Assembly: GCF_036246005.1 (NCBI RefSeq)
Contig: NZ_CP109171.1
Location: 3,522,001-3,586,000 of the forward strand
Length of the DNA stretch: 64,000 nucleotides
Direction of reading: 5' to 3'
From: Streptomyces sp. NBC_01723
GTDB taxonomy: Bacteria; Actinomycetota; Actinomycetes; Streptomycetales; Streptomycetaceae
The position numbers and the translations under genes were made by a program. The notes beneath the pieces were generated by a model. That model saw only the letters and a program-made list of their open reading frames with translations, made no database searches and was not told the DNA's origin. Shown in pieces: positions 50,945 through 59,747 of this stretch; position 1 is the first letter of the stretch, and every line of letters starts with the position of its first letter.

Positions 50945-52284
50945 CGGCCCACGACGAGAACGAGGAGGAGACCGCCGCGGGCATGTCCGGCGACCTCGGC
51001 GGCCCCGGCGACCTCGGCGGCCCCGCCGTCCCCGGTGGTGCTGCCGGAATCGGCGGGACCGGGGTGCCCGGTGGCTCCGGTGGCTCCGGTGAGGGGGACG
51101 GCGGTGGGCCGCGGATACCGTTGCCCCGGGTTTCCGTCGAGGACGGTGGCCGGGCGCTGCCCGACGTGGTGCCGGCCGTGCTGGAGCATCACGTGCTGAC
51201 GTCGCTGCTCGGGGCCTGGGCCCTGGCCGCCTGCTCGGCCGAGGAGGCGGCGGCCGTCGAGGAGCACATCGGGGACTGCGCCGCCTGCGCCGACGAGGCC
51301 CTGCGGCTGCGCGAGGCCGTCACGCTGCTCCAGCGCCCCGAGAGTCTCGACCTGGACCCCGCCCTGCGCACCCGCGTCCTGGACGGCTGCCTGGAGCGGC
51401 GCCCGCCGCGCATCCCGGTGCCCGAGTGGGCCACCCCGTACGACGCAGAGACCGCACGGCTGGACGCGCTGCTCCAGGACATCGGGGACGCCGACTGGCA
51501 CACGCCGGTCCGGCTGCGCTGGTTCGAGGACGACGGCCCCGCGAGCCGCCGCACCACGGTCGCCGGGGTCCTCGCCCACCTGCTGACGGTGGACGGCACG
51601 GTCGCCGTCGCCCTGGGCCTCGCCGACCCGATGGGCGACGTCACCGCGCCCAGCCGCGTACCGGCCGCCCGCACCGAGGCGTACTGGCGGGCCTCGCACT
51701 ACCCGCCCACCCGCCTGGTGCGGGCACCCTGGCGGGAGCAGAGCCACGGCATCGTGCGGACCGCGTCGTTCACCGGGGACGCGGGCGGGATGCCGGTCTC
51801 GTACGGCGACTTCGAACTGCCCCTGCGGGACGCGATGCTGGACCGGGCGTTCGAGTGCTGGGTCCACGCGGAGGACATCGCCGAGGCGGTGGACTATCCG
51901 TACGAGCCGCCCGCCGCGCGCCATCTCAACCGCATGATCGACCTCGCGGCCCGGATGCTTCCGGGTGCGCTGGCCGCCCGGCGCCGGGCCGGTCTGGCCA
52001 CGCCCGGCGTCCGCCCGCACCTGGTCCCCGCGGGAGAGCCCGGGCGCAGCCTGCGGCTGGAGATCGAGGGTTCAGGCGGCGGTGAGTGGCTCATCCCGCT
52101 CGACTCCCCCGGCGCGGTGGGCTCCGCCGACCACGAGGTGGCTCATGTCGCCCTGGACGGTGTGGAGTTCTGCCGGCTGGCGGCGGGCCACGTGCCTCCG
52201 GCGGACGCGGCGGCCGGGCAGTTGGGGGATCGGGAGGCGATCAGGGACGTGCTGTTCGCCGCGGCGAGCCTGAGCAGGATGTAG
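50941..52284 (+). CDS. Anti-sigma-like protein with zinc finger and maleylpyruvate-isomerase-type domain
   Basis: This 447-aa protein starts with a Gly/Pro-rich region, then a ZAS-type zinc finger (VEEHIGDCAACADEAL, H-x3-C-x2-C, about residues 115-125). A mycothiol-dependent maleylpyruvate-isomerase-like domain follows (VAGVLAHLLTVDGTVAVALG, WVHAEDIAEAVDYPYEPP). It overlaps the ECF sigma gene by 4 nt, as expected for a cognate anti-sigma factor. No membrane helix is present, so it is probably a cytoplasmic, redox- or zinc-responsive regulator. Confidence 0.85.
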   Translation: MTAHDENEEETAAGMSGDLGGPGDLGGPAVPGGAAGIGGTGVPGGSGGSGEGDGGGPRIPLPRVSVEDGGRALPDVVPAVLEHHVLTSLLGAWALAACSAEEAAAVEEHIGDCAACADEALRLREAVTLLQRPESLDLDPALRTRVLDGCLERRPPRIPVPEWATPYDAETARLDALLQDIGDADWHTPVRLRWFEDDGPASRRTTVAGVLAHLLTVDGTVAVALGLADPMGDVTAPSRVPAARTEAYWRASHYPPTRLVRAPWREQSHGIVRTASFTGDAGGMPVSYGDFELPLRDAMLDRAFECWVHAEDIAEAVDYPYEPPAARHLNRMIDLAARMLPGALAARRRAGLATPGVRPHLVPAGEPGRSLRLEIEGSGGGEWLIPLDSPGAVGSADHEVAHVALDGVEFCRLAAGHVPPADAAAGQLGDREAIRDVLFAAASLSRM

Positions 52285-52325
52285 GGGTGGGTCGCGGGTT
52301 CGTCGGCGGGTGCGGGTGATCGGTG

Positions 52326-52403
52326 GCAGGTCGCGCGGTTCCCCCCGCCCCTGAAGGGGCGTACACCGCACGTACCTCAAGGGGCGCGGGGACCTGCGCG
52401 AGC
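52326..52403. repeat. Streptomyces-type intergenic palindromic repeat
   Basis: GCAGGTCGCGCGGTTCCCCC (from 52326) and AGGGGCGCGGGGACCTGCGC (from 52380) are near-complementary arms of a family of intergenic repeats common in Streptomyces genomes. It lies between the anti-sigma gene and purU (convergent) and may act as a terminator. A half copy lies at 59671-59710. Confidence 0.65.
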
Positions 52404-52446
52404 AACCACCCACACACCCGCACCCGCCGACGCGGCAGCCCCCCCG

Positions 52447-53340
52447 TTAGGCGAAAACGACCGTCCGGCGCCCGTTCAGCAGAATCCTGCGCTCCGCGTG
52501 CCACTTCACGGCCCGCGCCAGCGCCTGGCACTCCACGTCCCGGCCCACCGCGACCAGCTGGTCCGGCGTGACATCGTGGCCGACCCGCTCGACCTCCTGC
52601 TCGATGATCGGCCCCTCGTCGAGGTCGGCCGTCACGTAGTGCGCGGTCGCGCCGATCAGCTTCACGCCCCGCGCGTGCGCCTGGTGGTACGGCTTCGCGC
52701 CCTTGAAGCTCGGCAGGAAGGAGTGGTGGATGTTGATGATCCGGCCGCTGAGCTGCTTGCACAGGTCGTCGGAGAGGACCTGCATGTAGCGGGCCAGCAC
52801 GACGAGTTCGACGTTCTCCTCGCGCACGATCTCCAGAACCCGGGCCTCGGCCTCCGCCTTGGTGTCCTTCGTCACGGGAATGTGGTGGAAGGGGATGTCA
52901 TAGGACCCCACCAGCTCCGCGAAATCGGTGTGATTGGACACCACCGCCGCGATCTCCACCGGCAGCGCCCCGATCCGGGCCCGGAACAGCAGGTCGTTCA
53001 GGCAGTGCCCGAACCTGCTGACCATGAGCACGATGCGCATCTTCTCGTCGGCCCGGTTGATCTGCCAGTCCATGTGGAAGGCGTCGCCGATCGCCGTGAA
53101 GCTGGCGCGCAGCTTGTCCACGGTCACCGGGGCGTCGGCCGAGAAGTGGACCCGCATGAAGAACAGACCCGTGTCGTGGTCGCCGAACTGCTGGCTGTCC
53201 TCGATGTTGCAGCCGGTCATGAACAGGTAGCTCGACACGGCGTGCACGATGCCCTGCTTGTCGGGGCAGGACAGGGTGAGGACGTACTGGTCGGCCGGTG
53301 CGGCGGCCGAGGGCACGGCGGCGGAGGACTGCTCGTTCAT
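52447..53340 (-). CDS. purU: Formyltetrahydrofolate deformylase
   Basis: The 297-aa product hydrolyses 10-formyl-tetrahydrofolate to formate and tetrahydrofolate. An N-terminal ACT domain (VLTLSCPDKQGIVHAVSSYL) is followed by a formyltransferase domain with the signature NIHHSFLPSFKGAKPYHQA and HYVTADLDEGPIIEQEV (catalytic Asn, His, Asp). Length and domain order are standard for PurU. The ATG at 53340 is used. It balances one-carbon pools. Confidence 0.95.
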   Translation of the reverse strand: MNEQSSAAVPSAAAPADQYVLTLSCPDKQGIVHAVSSYLFMTGCNIEDSQQFGDHDTGLFFMRVHFSADAPVTVDKLRASFTAIGDAFHMDWQINRADEKMRIVLMVSRFGHCLNDLLFRARIGALPVEIAAVVSNHTDFAELVGSYDIPFHHIPVTKDTKAEAEARVLEIVREENVELVVLARYMQVLSDDLCKQLSGRIINIHHSFLPSFKGAKPYHQAHARGVKLIGATAHYVTADLDEGPIIEQEVERVGHDVTPDQLVAVGRDVECQALARAVKWHAERRILLNGRRTVVFA

Positions 53341-53401
53341 GCAGGACAGGGTCCCATATCCGGCCCACCGGACCGAGCGCCGTCCCGCCAGGCGGACCGC
53401 C

Positions 53402-53902
53402 TCAGACCGCCCGCGTCATGATCTGCAGCAGCTCCAGCGAGCGCGGCTCGGTCTCCGGGTCCTCGCCGTCACTGGCGGCCAGCCGCACGTGCGCGTCGCG
53501 AGCGGCCCGTACCGCCTCCGGCCAGTCCGGGTGGTCGAGGTAGGCGTTGACCGCCGCGTCCGGTCCCACCTGGTGCATGATCCGCAGGACCCGCAGCACG
53601 GCGGTGTCCACCAGCGCCGCCTCCTGCGAGTCGCGGAAGACCGTGCCGACGTACTTCTCGGCGGACCAGTGGTCCAGCCAGGTGTCCTCCACCAGCCGGT
53701 ACACCGCGTCGGTGACGTCGCCGTAGCCGTCGGTCCCGGCCAGCCAGACGTCCCGCTGGAAGGCGGGCGCGGAGAGCATGTGCAGCGCGGAGCGCACCTG
53801 ACTGCGCCAGCGCCACCACGGCATGTCGTTGAGTGGCATGCCGCCCATGGTGGAGGAGCGACGGCCGCGACGGGAAGACTTCTCCGAACCTTGCACGGTC
53901 AT
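53402..53902 (-). CDS. SCO4402-family conserved protein
   Basis: This 166-aa protein is conserved in Streptomyces. The core runs from MPLNDMPWWRWRSQVRSALH through DAVYRLVEDTWLDHWSAEKY to LELLQIMTRA and is helical and acidic. ATG 53902 follows GAGG; an upstream GTG (53923) or the ATG at 53839 are alternatives. No function is known. It is next to purU and 61 nt away, on the same strand upstream of it. Confidence 0.75.
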   Translation of the reverse strand: MTVQGSEKSSRRGRRSSTMGGMPLNDMPWWRWRSQVRSALHMLSAPAFQRDVWLAGTDGYGDVTDAVYRLVEDTWLDHWSAEKYVGTVFRDSQEAALVDTAVLRVLRIMHQVGPDAAVNAYLDHPDWPEAVRAARDAHVRLAASDGEDPETEPRSLELLQIMTRAV

Positions 53903-54019
53903 CGATCGTACGTTCCTCTTCACGGGCGCCCCACCGGCCCCCGCAATTCACCTCCGCGTCACCACGCGTTGACCGCAGGTCACTTCCAGGTTGGCCGCGT
54001 GAGGGAATCGTGCGGGTAC

Positions 54020-55336
54020 ATGACCGGCAGGCGACCCATCCGCAGCGCACACCCCGGCGGCCTCCGCCGCCGCTTCCGGGCCACCCGCACCGGCGTCCTG
54101 TCCGCGGGCGCGCTGGTGGCGTGCGCGTCGTTCGCCGCCGGCTGCGGGGTCGTCCCCGGTGCCACGGGGGGCTCCGGGGACGACCCGATCACCGTGATGA
54201 CCTGGGCGCCGCAGGACACCGGCGCGACCAACAAACCCGGCATGCCCGCCCTCGCCCAGGCCTACGCCCGCTGGATCAACGACCGGGGCGGCCTCGACGG
54301 CCGCAAGCTCAACGTGCTCACCTGCAACGACCACAACGACGGCGTGACCGCCGCGAAGTGCGCGCGCCGCGCCGTCAAGGAGAACGCGGTCGCCGTCGTC
54401 GGCTCCTACAGCCAGCACGCCGACTCGTTCTTCCCGGTCCTCGAGGGCGCCGGCATCCCGTACATCGGGGGCTACGGCATCACGAACGCGGAGTTCACCA
54501 GTCCGCTGTCGTACCCGGTCAACGGAGGACAGCCCGCGCTGCTGGCCGGCCTCGGCAGCGCGCTGGCCGGCCCCTGCGGGCCGGTCACGCTGGTGCGCCC
54601 CGACACGATCGCAGGCGACCAGCTGCCGGTGCTGCTCGACTCGGGCCTGACCTCGGGCGGGCACGAGCGGGCCCAGGACCAGCGGGCGGCGGAGGACGCC
54701 ACGGAGTACGGCGGCCAGTCCCAGCGGGCGCTGGAGCGGACGGCCACCGGCTCCGCGGACCCGGGATGCGTGGTGCCCGTCCTCGGGGACCGCACCGGCA
54801 CCTTCATGGACTCCTTCCGCCGGGCCCGCGAGGACCATCCCGAGGTACGCACCGCGACCGTGCTCGGCAGCGTCGACCAGAGCACGATCAACGCGAGCGG
54901 CGGGCCGTCCGGGCCCTACGAGGGGGCGTACGTCACCGGCTGGTACCCGTCGGTGAGCGACCCCGCCTGGAGCGGGATGAAGAAGGTGATCAAGGAGGAG
55001 GCGTTCGGCGACAACGACGTCGACGCCGCGGACGCCGGGGTGCAGACCACCTGGATCGCGTACACCGTGCTGAGCGAGATCGTCGCGTCGCTCGGCGACG
55101 GCGAGGTGAGCGCCGACTCCGTCCGGCGCGCCCTCGACGGCGGGCTGAAGGTCGGCACGGGCGGGCTCACGCCGCCCCTCCAGTGGACCTTCGCCGACAA
55201 ACTGGCCTCCGTCGGCTTCCCGCGCCTGGTCAACGCCGAGGTCACCCTCCAGGTGGTGCGGGAGGGCCGCCTGGTCTCGGCCCGCCAAGGGGCCGTGGAC
55301 ACCACCCGCGTCCTGCAGAACGCCGACGTGGCCTGA
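54020..55336 (+). CDS. ABC-type branched-chain amino acid/solute-binding lipoprotein
   Basis: This 438-aa protein has a signal peptide with lipobox (ASFAAGCGVV, Cys modified) and a type I periplasmic-binding fold: AQAYARWINDRGGLDGRKLN, AVKENAVAVVGSYSQHADSF and the C-terminal FPRLVNAEVTLQVVREGRL. It is tethered to the outer face of the membrane. No permease or ATPase gene is adjacent, so it is an orphan binding protein. ATG 54020 is used; GTG 53999 is possible. Confidence 0.8.
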   Translation: MTGRRPIRSAHPGGLRRRFRATRTGVLSAGALVACASFAAGCGVVPGATGGSGDDPITVMTWAPQDTGATNKPGMPALAQAYARWINDRGGLDGRKLNVLTCNDHNDGVTAAKCARRAVKENAVAVVGSYSQHADSFFPVLEGAGIPYIGGYGITNAEFTSPLSYPVNGGQPALLAGLGSALAGPCGPVTLVRPDTIAGDQLPVLLDSGLTSGGHERAQDQRAAEDATEYGGQSQRALERTATGSADPGCVVPVLGDRTGTFMDSFRRAREDHPEVRTATVLGSVDQSTINASGGPSGPYEGAYVTGWYPSVSDPAWSGMKKVIKEEAFGDNDVDAADAGVQTTWIAYTVLSEIVASLGDGEVSADSVRRALDGGLKVGTGGLTPPLQWTFADKLASVGFPRLVNAEVTLQVVREGRLVSARQGAVDTTRVLQNADVA

Positions 55337-55366
55337 GCGGGCCGGGGGCCCGGCCCGCCCGCCGGG

Positions 55367-57064
55367 TCACAGCTGGGTGGGCCCGCGCTCCGTCAGGCCG
55401 TACTGCTTCGCGATCTTGTTCCACAGCCCCGCGGCCGTGGCCTTCTCCTTGCTCGCCGTGCCGCTGTCCCGGTTTCCGGCCTGCGCGTGGCTGGTGGTGC
55501 GGGCCGTGCCCTTCTTGCAGCCCTTCTTGCCGGCCGTCTGGTCGGCCCAGGCCGCGTAGTGGTTGTCGGCCGAAGCCGAGGCCTGCCACGCCTTGTTGAG
55601 GGCGGTGGTCAGCTCGGTGTGCTGGGGCAGCTTGTCCACGGACAGCTTGGCGAGGCTCTCGACCAGTCCGGTGCGCTGCTTGGCGGCCTCGCGCAGGTCC
55701 TTGGCCGCCTGGGGCAGGTTGTCGCAGGACTTCACGTCGCCGACGGCCTTGATCACGGTGGTGCGGCCGGTGCCGCTCTCGGCGAGCAGCTTGTCCAGCT
55801 CCACGGCCTGCTGCCGGACCGGGTCGGCGGATGCCGGGGCGGAGGCCGACGCGGACTCGGAGGCCGGGGCCGTGGCGGAGACCGGCTGGTTCTCGCTCTT
55901 CTCGTCGTCGCCTCCCCCGCCGGCCATCATCGCTCCGGCGCCGACCCCGACGACGGCGATGGCCACGCCGACGGCCGCGATGAGCGGCAGCCGTGAGCGG
56001 CCACCGCCGCTCCGGCCGCCGTCGTCGTTCCCGCGCCGCCTGCCACCGCCGCCGCCCGGGCCCTGGGGGGCGTACATCGACTGGCCGGCCGCGTGGTGCG
56101 GCTGCGGCTCGTCGAAGCGGGGCATCTGCTGCGTGGCGGAGGCCGGGCCGTCGGCGCCGGGGGCGCTGCGGAAGAGGTTGTCGAACTCGGCGGGCGGCTG
56201 CCGGCCCTCGTCACCGCCGGGCGCGGCGCCGTAGGGGGCGCCGGCGGGACCGCCGGGCACGGGCGCGATGTACTGCGTGGCCTGGGCGTCGGGGTGGGCG
56301 GCGGGAGCGGGCTGGTGTCCGGCCGCGGGCTGCGCGGGGTACTGCGGTGCGCGGCCGAGGAACTGCGTCGACTCGGCCTGCGCCTGCGCGGGTCTCTCCG
56401 GCGGCAGCGCCCCCGGACCCGCGGGCGGTATGTGCGGTATGTACTGCGTGGCGCCCTCGTCGGCGGACGCGGCGACCGGCGGCATGAACTGGGTCGCGCC
56501 CTCGTCGGCGGCCGGCGGCGGCGGGAACGCCTGGCCCTGGTGGGGCCGCGGCTGCGGTTCGGGCTGCTGGTGGGGCTGCGGCTGCGCGTACGGCGGCTGC
56601 GCGCCGTAGGACTGGTCGCCGTAGGACTGGGTCCCGTAGGCCTGGTCGCCGTAGGACCCACCGCCGGCCGGGGTGCCGTACGCCGGGGGCTGCGCGCCCT
56701 CCGGGGGGAGCGGACCGGGTCCTGCGCCGGTCGGGGGCGGCAGGGCTCCGTGCGTCTGCTGCTGCGCCGGTCCGGGCTGTGCGGGCGGCTGGGGGGCCTG
56801 CTGCTCCGGGGTGCCCCAGGGCTGGGCGTCGGCGGGGGTGGACCAGCCCTGGCCGGAGTGCGGGCTCTGCTGCTCGGGGCCCCAGGGCCGGTCCCACGCC
56901 TGGCCGCCGGGTGGCGCCGAGGCGGGCACGGGTCCGCCGGCCGAGGGGCCGACGGAGCCGCCGGTCATGCCGGGCAGCAAGGGCTCGCCACCGTCCGAGG
57001 GCAGCACGATGCCTTCGTGCGCTTGCCGCGCCGAGGGCTCCTCGCCCTGTCCACTCTGCGTCAC
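55367..57064 (-). CDS. Pro/Gln-rich single-pass membrane protein with repeated Thr-Gln motifs
   Basis: This 565-aa protein has a long disordered N-terminal region (residues 1 to about 365, rich in Pro, Gln, Gly, Ala). Repeated GDQ/YG units and five spaced motifs (EGATQFMPP, EGATQYIPH, ESTQFLG, QATQYIAP, SATQQMPR) lie within it. One membrane helix follows (LIAAVGVAIAVVGVGAGAMM), then an extracytoplasmic helical domain with two cysteines (VKSCDNLPQAAKDLREAAKQ; GKKGCKKG). GTG 57064 is used. The Thr motifs may be kinase substrates; function unknown. Confidence 0.78.
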   Translation of the reverse strand: MTQSGQGEEPSARQAHEGIVLPSDGGEPLLPGMTGGSVGPSAGGPVPASAPPGGQAWDRPWGPEQQSPHSGQGWSTPADAQPWGTPEQQAPQPPAQPGPAQQQTHGALPPPTGAGPGPLPPEGAQPPAYGTPAGGGSYGDQAYGTQSYGDQSYGAQPPYAQPQPHQQPEPQPRPHQGQAFPPPPAADEGATQFMPPVAASADEGATQYIPHIPPAGPGALPPERPAQAQAESTQFLGRAPQYPAQPAAGHQPAPAAHPDAQATQYIAPVPGGPAGAPYGAAPGGDEGRQPPAEFDNLFRSAPGADGPASATQQMPRFDEPQPHHAAGQSMYAPQGPGGGGGRRRGNDDGGRSGGGRSRLPLIAAVGVAIAVVGVGAGAMMAGGGGDDEKSENQPVSATAPASESASASAPASADPVRQQAVELDKLLAESGTGRTTVIKAVGDVKSCDNLPQAAKDLREAAKQRTGLVESLAKLSVDKLPQHTELTTALNKAWQASASADNHYAAWADQTAGKKGCKKGTARTTSHAQAGNRDSGTASKEKATAAGLWNKIAKQYGLTERGPTQL

Positions 57065-57265
57065 CGGGACTCCTACGAATGGGGGACCTTCGGAATCGTC
57101 GGCTCACGCTACCGGGTCCCCCGAGCCCACTGCCACGCCGCATGGGGCGTCAACTCTTTCCCTGTGACGGCAGTAACAAAACCGGGCCGCGGCACGCTGT
57201 TCACGTTCCTTCGCGATCACCACGCCGTGGTTTCACGCGTGTTCACGCGTCCGCGACCCGTCCGT

Positions 57266-58651
57266 TCACGCGGCGGCCTGCAGATCCAGACGCGCTCCGA
57301 ACTCCCTGACCACGGCTTCCTCCCGGTAGGGCTCCAACCGGGCCTGGAAGTCCTCCAGGTACTCGGCGCCCCGGTTGGAGCGCAGGGTCCCCAGGATCTC
57401 CACGGCCTTCGTCGCGGTGTTGCAGGCCTGTTCGATCTCCCGCTGCTGCACCTGCGCAGTGGCCAAGAGCACATGGCCGATGGCCCGCCTGCGCGCCCGC
57501 GACTCCGGGTGGCCGTCCAGGGACTGCCGCGCGTACCGCGCCGCCGCGTCGGCCTGCCCGAGGTCCCGGTGACAGTGCGCCAACTCGTCGGCGAGGTACG
57601 CCTCGTCGAAGTGCCTGATCCACACCGGGTCGTCGCCGGAGGCCGGATCGGCCGCCTCCATCGCGCCGACCGCCCGTCCGGCCGCCTCGTGGGCCGACCG
57701 TACGTCGCCCAGGAGCGCGTGCCCGCGGGCCTCGGCGGCGTGGAACATCGACTCCGCGCGGGGCGTCACCCGGCCCCGCGCGCCCTCCTGCGCCGCCCGC
57801 GCCAACTGCGCGATCTCACGCGGGTTTCCGAGCTGCGCGGCCAGGTGGCTCATGGACGCGGCCAGCACGTAGCCGCCGTAGCCGCGGTCGCCGGCCGCCT
57901 GCGCGAGCCGCAGCGACTGGATGTAGTACCGCTGGGCGAGGCCCGGTTGGCCGGTGTCGACGGCCATGTATCCGGCCAGCTCGGTCAACCGGGCGACCGT
58001 GGCGAACAGTTCGCGCCCGACCGCCTCCCGGTAGGAGCCCGCCAGCAGCCCCGAGACCACGCTGTTCAGGTAGTGCACGAGCACCGGCCGGACGTGTCCG
58101 CTGCCGTACTGGTGGTCCAGGTCCACCAGCGCCTGCGTCATCGCCCGCACGGCCGCCACGTCGGACGGCCCCACCCGCGGCCCGGCCGAGCGCGACACCT
58201 GCGAGTCGGGGGCGGAAATCAGCCAGTCCCGGCTGGGTTCGACGAGCGCGGAGGCGGCGACGGAGGAACCGGACAGGAAGTCCCGGCGCCCCACGTCGCT
58301 GCGCCACAGCTCGCAGACCTGCTCGATGGCTCCCAGTACCGTCGGCGAGAACTGGAGGCCGACGCCGGACGCGAGGTTCTTGCCGTTGGCCATGCCGATC
58401 TCGTCGATCGTGACCGTGCGGCCGAGCTTGCGGCCGAGCGCCTCGGCGATGATCGCCGGTGCCCGGCCCCGCGGTTGCTGTCCGCGCAGCCAGCGGGCCA
58501 CCGAGGTCTTGTCGTACCGCAGGTCGAGACCGTGCTCGACCCCGCACACGTTGACCCGGCGGGCGAGGCCCGCGTTCGAGCAGCCCGCTTCCTGAATGAG
58601 CGCCTGCAGTCGTTCGTTCGGCTGCCGCGCGACGAGAGGCCTTGCGGCCAT
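57266..58651 (-). CDS. NsdA-like transcriptional regulator with TPR-type repeats
   Basis: This 461-aa protein starts MAARPLVARQPNERLQALIQ with an unusual helix-turn-helix-like N-terminal region (SVARWLRGQQPRGRAPAIIA), followed by helical repeats up to the C-terminus (AGYMAVDTGQPGLAQRYYIQ, LADELAHCHRDLGQADAAAR). It belongs to the conserved Streptomyces family that includes NsdA, a negative regulator of differentiation and antibiotic production. ATG 58651 follows GGGGG. It is divergent from the Prim-Pol gene. The assignment to the NsdA family is from sequence memory. Confidence 0.82.
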   Translation of the reverse strand: MAARPLVARQPNERLQALIQEAGCSNAGLARRVNVCGVEHGLDLRYDKTSVARWLRGQQPRGRAPAIIAEALGRKLGRTVTIDEIGMANGKNLASGVGLQFSPTVLGAIEQVCELWRSDVGRRDFLSGSSVAASALVEPSRDWLISAPDSQVSRSAGPRVGPSDVAAVRAMTQALVDLDHQYGSGHVRPVLVHYLNSVVSGLLAGSYREAVGRELFATVARLTELAGYMAVDTGQPGLAQRYYIQSLRLAQAAGDRGYGGYVLAASMSHLAAQLGNPREIAQLARAAQEGARGRVTPRAESMFHAAEARGHALLGDVRSAHEAAGRAVGAMEAADPASGDDPVWIRHFDEAYLADELAHCHRDLGQADAAARYARQSLDGHPESRARRRAIGHVLLATAQVQQREIEQACNTATKAVEILGTLRSNRGAEYLEDFQARLEPYREEAVVREFGARLDLQAAA

Positions 58652-58755
58652 GGCGTAACCCCCATGCGGTCTCTTGCGGTCTCGATGCTGTCCCGGCGGA
58701 TCGTGGGACGAAGCGGATCCGGCCGTGAAGATCAATGCCCAGTCGATGTGCCGAC

Positions 58756-58796
58756 AATGCGAGACTTGCGAAGCTTGCAATGCTTACGAGGATTGC
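58756..58796. promoter_or_regulatory. AT-richer repeats between the NsdA-like and Prim-Pol genes
   Basis: TTGCGAAGCTTGCAA (about 58763-58777) is a near-palindrome around AAGCTT, flanked by further CTTGC/CTTAC/ATTGC units at about 8-nt spacing. It is the only AT-rich stretch in the 288-nt divergent gap and is a candidate operator. Confidence 0.35.
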
Positions 58797-58939
58797 CGGG
58801 GTAACGGACGGTGCCGGCCCCAGACGTGGCTACCCAGCTCCCGCGGCGAATCCTCCTGCGCGCCCCCACGTATGCGCCCGTGCGCCCCGGATGCGGAATC
58901 GATGCCCCTCCCCCGCGCACTCGACCCCCGTAACCCGGG

Positions 58940-59617
58940 GTGAGCACGGGAGTTGTGTTCCACGTGGAAGAGACCATCCAGGCCACCGAAGCCGCCCAGA
59001 TCCCGCAGCAGCGCGGCACATCGCTGCTGGAGACCGCCGTTCGCTACGCCGAGGAGCGCCACTGGGACGTGGTTCCCGGTACCTGGCTGGTAGCCGCCGA
59101 CGGGGTGCAGCGCTGCTCCTGCGCGGACCCGGCGTGCGCCGCCCCGGGCGCGCACCCGGCGCGCGAGGACTGGGCGGCGCAGGCGACGGGCAGCGCGACC
59201 GTGGCCCGCCGGATGTGGCAGAAGCAGCCGATGGCGTCGATCCTGCTGCCCACGGGGCGGACGTTCGACGCGGTCGACGTGCCCGAGACCGCGGGGTTCC
59301 TGGCGCTGGCCCGGATGGAGCGGATGGAGCTGACGCTGGGGCCGGTCACGCTGACGCCGGACCGCCGGATGCGGTTCTTTGTTCTTCCCGGTGCGGGGGT
59401 GAAGGTGCCGGACCTCGTGCGGCGGTTGGGGTGGGCGCCCCGGGCCCTTGATCTGGCGGTGCTCGGGGAGGGGGCCTACGTGGCGGCGCCGCCTACGCGG
59501 GTCGGGACGTGGGGGGCGGTGCAGTGGGCGTGCCGGCCCACGCCGGCGAATCGGTGGTTGCCGGATGTGGAGGAGCTGCTGTCGCCGCTTGCGTATGCGT
59601 GCGGGCGGGAACGTTAG
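58940..59617 (+). CDS. Bifunctional primase/polymerase (Prim-Pol)-like protein
   Basis: This 225-aa protein belongs to the conserved Streptomyces family annotated as DNA primase/polymerase-like. It reads SLLETAVRYAEERHWDVVPG, a Cys-rich CSCADPACAAPGAHPAREDW, and ATGSATVARRMWQKQPMASI. It has no catalytic acidic triad I can assign with certainty, so polymerase activity is doubtful. GTG 58940 is used; another GTG at about 58952 gives a start at VFHVEET. The C-terminus is CGRER. Confidence 0.75.
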   Translation: MSTGVVFHVEETIQATEAAQIPQQRGTSLLETAVRYAEERHWDVVPGTWLVAADGVQRCSCADPACAAPGAHPAREDWAAQATGSATVARRMWQKQPMASILLPTGRTFDAVDVPETAGFLALARMERMELTLGPVTLTPDRRMRFFVLPGAGVKVPDLVRRLGWAPRALDLAVLGEGAYVAAPPTRVGTWGAVQWACRPTPANRWLPDVEELLSPLAYACGRER

Positions 59618-59670
59618 GGGCGCCTTCTCGTCTGCCGGGTCGATGTCTCGTGAACGGCTGCGGGTGGTAC

Positions 59671-59710
59671 GTGGCTGATCGCGCAGTTCCCCGCGCCCCT
59701 TCGGGGGCGC
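59671..59710. repeat. Half copy of the Streptomyces intergenic repeat
   Basis: GTGGCTGATCGCGCAGTTCC, continuing with CCGCGCCCCTTCGGGGGCGC, matches the repeat at 52326-52403 and to my recollection is widespread in Streptomyces. The GCGCCCC-TTCG-GGGGCGC part is a hairpin that may terminate the upstream gene. Confidence 0.7.
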
Positions 59711-59747
59711 TCTCCCCCCGTAGGGTTCGAAGTCGACGGAGGGAGTC

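Noticed and set aside
50232..51092. Single long frame as a 286-residue sigma factor
   Set aside because: The frame loses sigma region 4 after about residue 100 (from ATG 50352) and runs into shadow of the anti-sigma gene; a frameshift explains it better.
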